The translations under genes were made by a program, and so were the position numbers. A stretch of DNA of 7,415 nucleotides from a bacterium. Its GTDB lineage: Bacteria > Desulfobacterota > Deferrisomatia > Deferrisomatales > BM512. Every line of letters begins with the position of its first letter. The first letter of the stretch is position 1. The stretch lies in assembly GCA_009724975.1 (NCBI GenBank), contig SRXB01000096.1, forward strand, positions 1 to 7,415, read 5' to 3'. Below, in pieces: positions 5,579 through 7,415 of this stretch. Under the pieces are notes generated by a model. That model made no database searches. It was not told the origin of the DNA and saw only the letters and a list, made by a program, of their open reading frames with translations.

Positions 5579-6211
5579 ATGAAGAAAATCCTCCTGCCCC
5601 TCGCGGTGGTGGCGCTTCTGGCCCCGATGGCCCGCGCCCAGCAGGGCGTTGTAGAGCCGATAATAAAATCCTACGCCAAGGTCAACGACCTGTCGGCGCG
5701 CTTCGTGCAGGTTTCCACGGCAAAAGCCGCCGAGCTGGAAAAGACCTCGGGCGGCAAGGTTTTTATTAAGCGCGGCGGCAAAATGAGGTGGGAATACGAG
5801 GGGGACGACCCGCAGGTCATCGTCAGCGACGGCAAAACCCTCTGGTTTCACCAGGTGCGGGACAGAACCGCACTGAAAAAGAAGATGGAAGAACTCTCCC
5901 CTTCGGTGAGGGTGGCGCTTGACCTCATAGAGGGGCTCGACCGCGCCGAGGAGTATTTCACAGTCTCCTCCTGCGGCGAAGGATGCGCGGCGCTGGCGCC
6001 AATTAAGGCCGACCCCGACCTCAAAAGGCTGGTGGTTAACTTCGACGGCGGCGGAACGATAACCGGCGTGACAACTGAAAACGTCCTGGGAAACTCCACC
6101 CGCGTGACATTTTCCGAGATAAAAAAGAATTCCGCGATTAAGGACAATCTTTTCGATTTCAAGCCGCCTAGGGGCGTCGAGATCGTGGAAGGCGACGGTG
6201 AGGGGCAATGA
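5579..6211 (+). CDS. lolA: Outer-membrane lipoprotein carrier protein LolA
   Basis: LolA is the periplasmic chaperone that takes lipoproteins from the LolCDE transporter and hands them to the outer membrane. The 210-residue precursor is close to the E. coli length of about 203. A signal peptide covers residues 1-20, with a KK start, a hydrophobic core and likely cleavage after ARA. Family features are the early FVQVS strand (42-46), GGKMRWEY (66-73), the strand ending in GKTLWFH (85-91) and the C-terminal FDFKPPRGVEIVEG near 192-205. C132 and C136 in SCGEGC are its only cysteines, which is unusual. The ATG lies 2 nt after the ftsK stop with only a poor Shine-Dalgarno, suggesting translational coupling to ftsK. 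Its stop overlaps the rimO start as ATGA. Other LolA-like families are possible, but the neighbourhood and ends fit LolA. Confidence 0.9.
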   Translation: MKKILLPLAVVALLAPMARAQQGVVEPIIKSYAKVNDLSARFVQVSTAKAAELEKTSGGKVFIKRGGKMRWEYEGDDPQVIVSDGKTLWFHQVRDRTALKKKMEELSPSVRVALDLIEGLDRAEEYFTVSSCGEGCAALAPIKADPDLKRLVVNFDGGGTITGVTTENVLGNSTRVTFSEIKKNSAIKDNLFDFKPPRGVEIVEGDGEGQ

Positions 6212-7415
6212 AAAAGGTTGGCCTGATTAGTCTTGGCTGCGCAAAGAACCGCGTTGACGCGGAAAAGATTCTGGGCGGCCTCGCGGCTCGGGGTTTTGAG
6301 ATAGTGGAGGACCCGGCGCAGGCCGAGGTGGTCATCGTCAACACCTGCGGCTTCATAAAGGATGCGGTAGAGGAGTCGGTGGAAGAGATTTTGATGGCCG
6401 CCAAGCTCAAGACCGAGGGAAACTGCAAGGTGCTGGCGGTCTCAGGCTGCCTATACAAGCGCTATCCGGAGATGGAAAACGAGCTTCCGGAGGTCGACCA
6501 CTTCTTCACCCCCGACCAGATAGCCCAAATACCCGAAATAATTGGCGGCGGCAAAGACTTAAAGCCGCTTTTGCACCCGGCGCGCCTTCTTACCGCGCCG
6601 CCCCACAGCGTTTACCTCAAAATTGCCGAAGGGTGCTCGAACCGCTGCACTTATTGCACAATTCCAGCCATCAGGGGCGATTTCGTCTCCCACCCCGTCG
6701 ATTCGCTCGTTCAAGAGGCCCGCTGGCTCGCCGGTCAGGGTGCGGTGGAGCTAAATCTGGTGGCGCAGGACTCCACCTCCTACGGCAGTGACCTCGGCAA
6801 GGAGGGGGCTCTGATAGAGCTTCTGGGCAAACTGCAGGAGATAGACGAGGTAAGGTGGATACGCCTTCTCTACTCCTACCCCCGCCCGCTTTCGGATGGT
6901 CTCATTGCCCTTCTCGCCGAAAACAACAAGATTCTGCCCTACATCGACGCCCCCATACAGCACGCCCATCCGCGCGTTCTCAAGGCGATGGGGCGAAAGG
7001 TGGATTCCACCCAGACAGCCGAATTCTTCAAGCGGCTCAAAAAACACGTGCCGGGCATAGTCCTTCGCACCACCTGCATCGTGGGGTTCCCGGGCGAGAC
7101 GGAGGCTGAGTTCGAGGAATTGATGCGCTTTGTGGAAGAGATACGGTTCAACCACCTTGGGGCGTTCGTCTACTCGCCCGAAGAGGGAACCGCCGCCGCG
7201 ACCATGGGCAAGCAGGTTCCACCGGAGAAGGCGTGGGAGCGTCACGACCAGCTCATGACCCTGCAGGCCGAGATGAGCTACCTGAAAAACCTCGAATTCG
7301 TTGGAAAAGAGCTCGACTTGCTTGTGGAGGGCATTGACGAGAACGGCGAGGTGGTGGGCAGAACCTACGGGCAGGCGCCCGAGGTGGACGGCATCACCCG
7401 CATAGAGAACTGGGG
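6208..7415 (+). CDS. rimO: Ribosomal protein S12 methylthiotransferase RimO (3' end beyond window)
   Basis: RimO is a radical-SAM enzyme with two 4Fe-4S clusters that adds a methylthio group to a conserved aspartate of ribosomal protein S12. The 402 complete codons visible are in one open frame. The N-terminal domain has SLGCAKN (C11), NTCGFI (C47) and SGC (C81) for the auxiliary cluster. The radical-SAM motif is CxxxCxxC at C143, C147 and C150 in AEGCSNRCTYCTIP. Later motifs include QDSTSYG, YIDAPIQHAHPRVLKAMGR, VGFPGETEAEF and VYSPEEGT. The PIQHAHP and YSPEEGT forms fit RimO rather than the tRNA enzyme MiaB. A TRAM domain begins near residue 365 and is cut by the window edge, with perhaps 15-45 residues missing. 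The start at 6208 overlaps the lolA stop by 4 nt, with GAGGGG (6200-6205) just before it. Confidence 0.95.
   Translation, partial: MKKVGLISLGCAKNRVDAEKILGGLAARGFEIVEDPAQAEVVIVNTCGFIKDAVEESVEEILMAAKLKTEGNCKVLAVSGCLYKRYPEMENELPEVDHFFTPDQIAQIPEIIGGGKDLKPLLHPARLLTAPPHSVYLKIAEGCSNRCTYCTIPAIRGDFVSHPVDSLVQEARWLAGQGAVELNLVAQDSTSYGSDLGKEGALIELLGKLQEIDEVRWIRLLYSYPRPLSDGLIALLAENNKILPYIDAPIQHAHPRVLKAMGRKVDSTQTAEFFKRLKKHVPGIVLRTTCIVGFPGETEAEFEELMRFVEEIRFNHLGAFVYSPEEGTAAATMGKQVPPEKAWERHDQLMTLQAEMSYLKNLEFVGKELDLLVEGIDENGEVVGRTYGQAPEVDGITRIENW

Noticed and set aside
5474..6208. A 244-codon minus-strand frame opposite the ftsK end and lolA
   Set aside because: It is a shadow of lolA, which has a signal peptide, family motifs and coupling to both neighbours. 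The antisense protein resembles nothing known to me.

Overview
The window holds a run of ordinary housekeeping genes from a GC-rich Gram-negative bacterium. A lipoprotein carrier (LolA), an undecaprenyl-diphosphate phosphatase (UppP) and an FtsK translocase point to a diderm envelope. The order rplM-rpsI-argC, with uppP and an ftsK-lolA-rimO cluster alongside, recalls Desulfuromonadales/Geobacter-type Desulfobacterota. That placement is from memory of gene order and is an inference, not a measurement. Isoleucine is often encoded by ATA despite the high GC, which is a recognisable quirk of this genome.

Layout. Positions 4-79 are a complete tRNA-Phe(GAA) on the plus strand, followed at once by a strong terminator. 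Positions 124-342 are gene-free and carry several short phased direct repeats. From 2343 down to 392 the minus strand carries rplM (L13), rpsI (S9) and argC, with one terminator between rpsI and argC and another after argC. Positions 2344-2583 form a divergent promoter region, with one promoter facing rplM (long leader with a hairpin) and one facing uppP. From 2584 to the right edge the plus strand carries uppP, ftsK, lolA and rimO, packed with gaps of 20 nt and 2 nt and a 4-nt overlap. rimO runs off the window and lacks its C-terminus.

How the genes fit together. rplM-rpsI is the conserved ribosomal pair for L13 and S9. ArgC is the third step of arginine synthesis and seems to depend on transcription that passes the rpsI terminator. 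The plus-strand group joins peptidoglycan lipid-carrier recycling (UppP), chromosome segregation at the septum (FtsK), lipoprotein transport to the outer membrane (LolA) and modification of ribosomal protein S12 (RimO).

I see no mobile element gene, CRISPR array, toxin-antitoxin pair or undescribed multigene system. The points most worth a second look are regulatory or small: the argC ribosome-binding site that mimics a terminator arm, the structured rplM leader, a cysteine pair in LolA, and the phased repeats behind tRNA-Phe.
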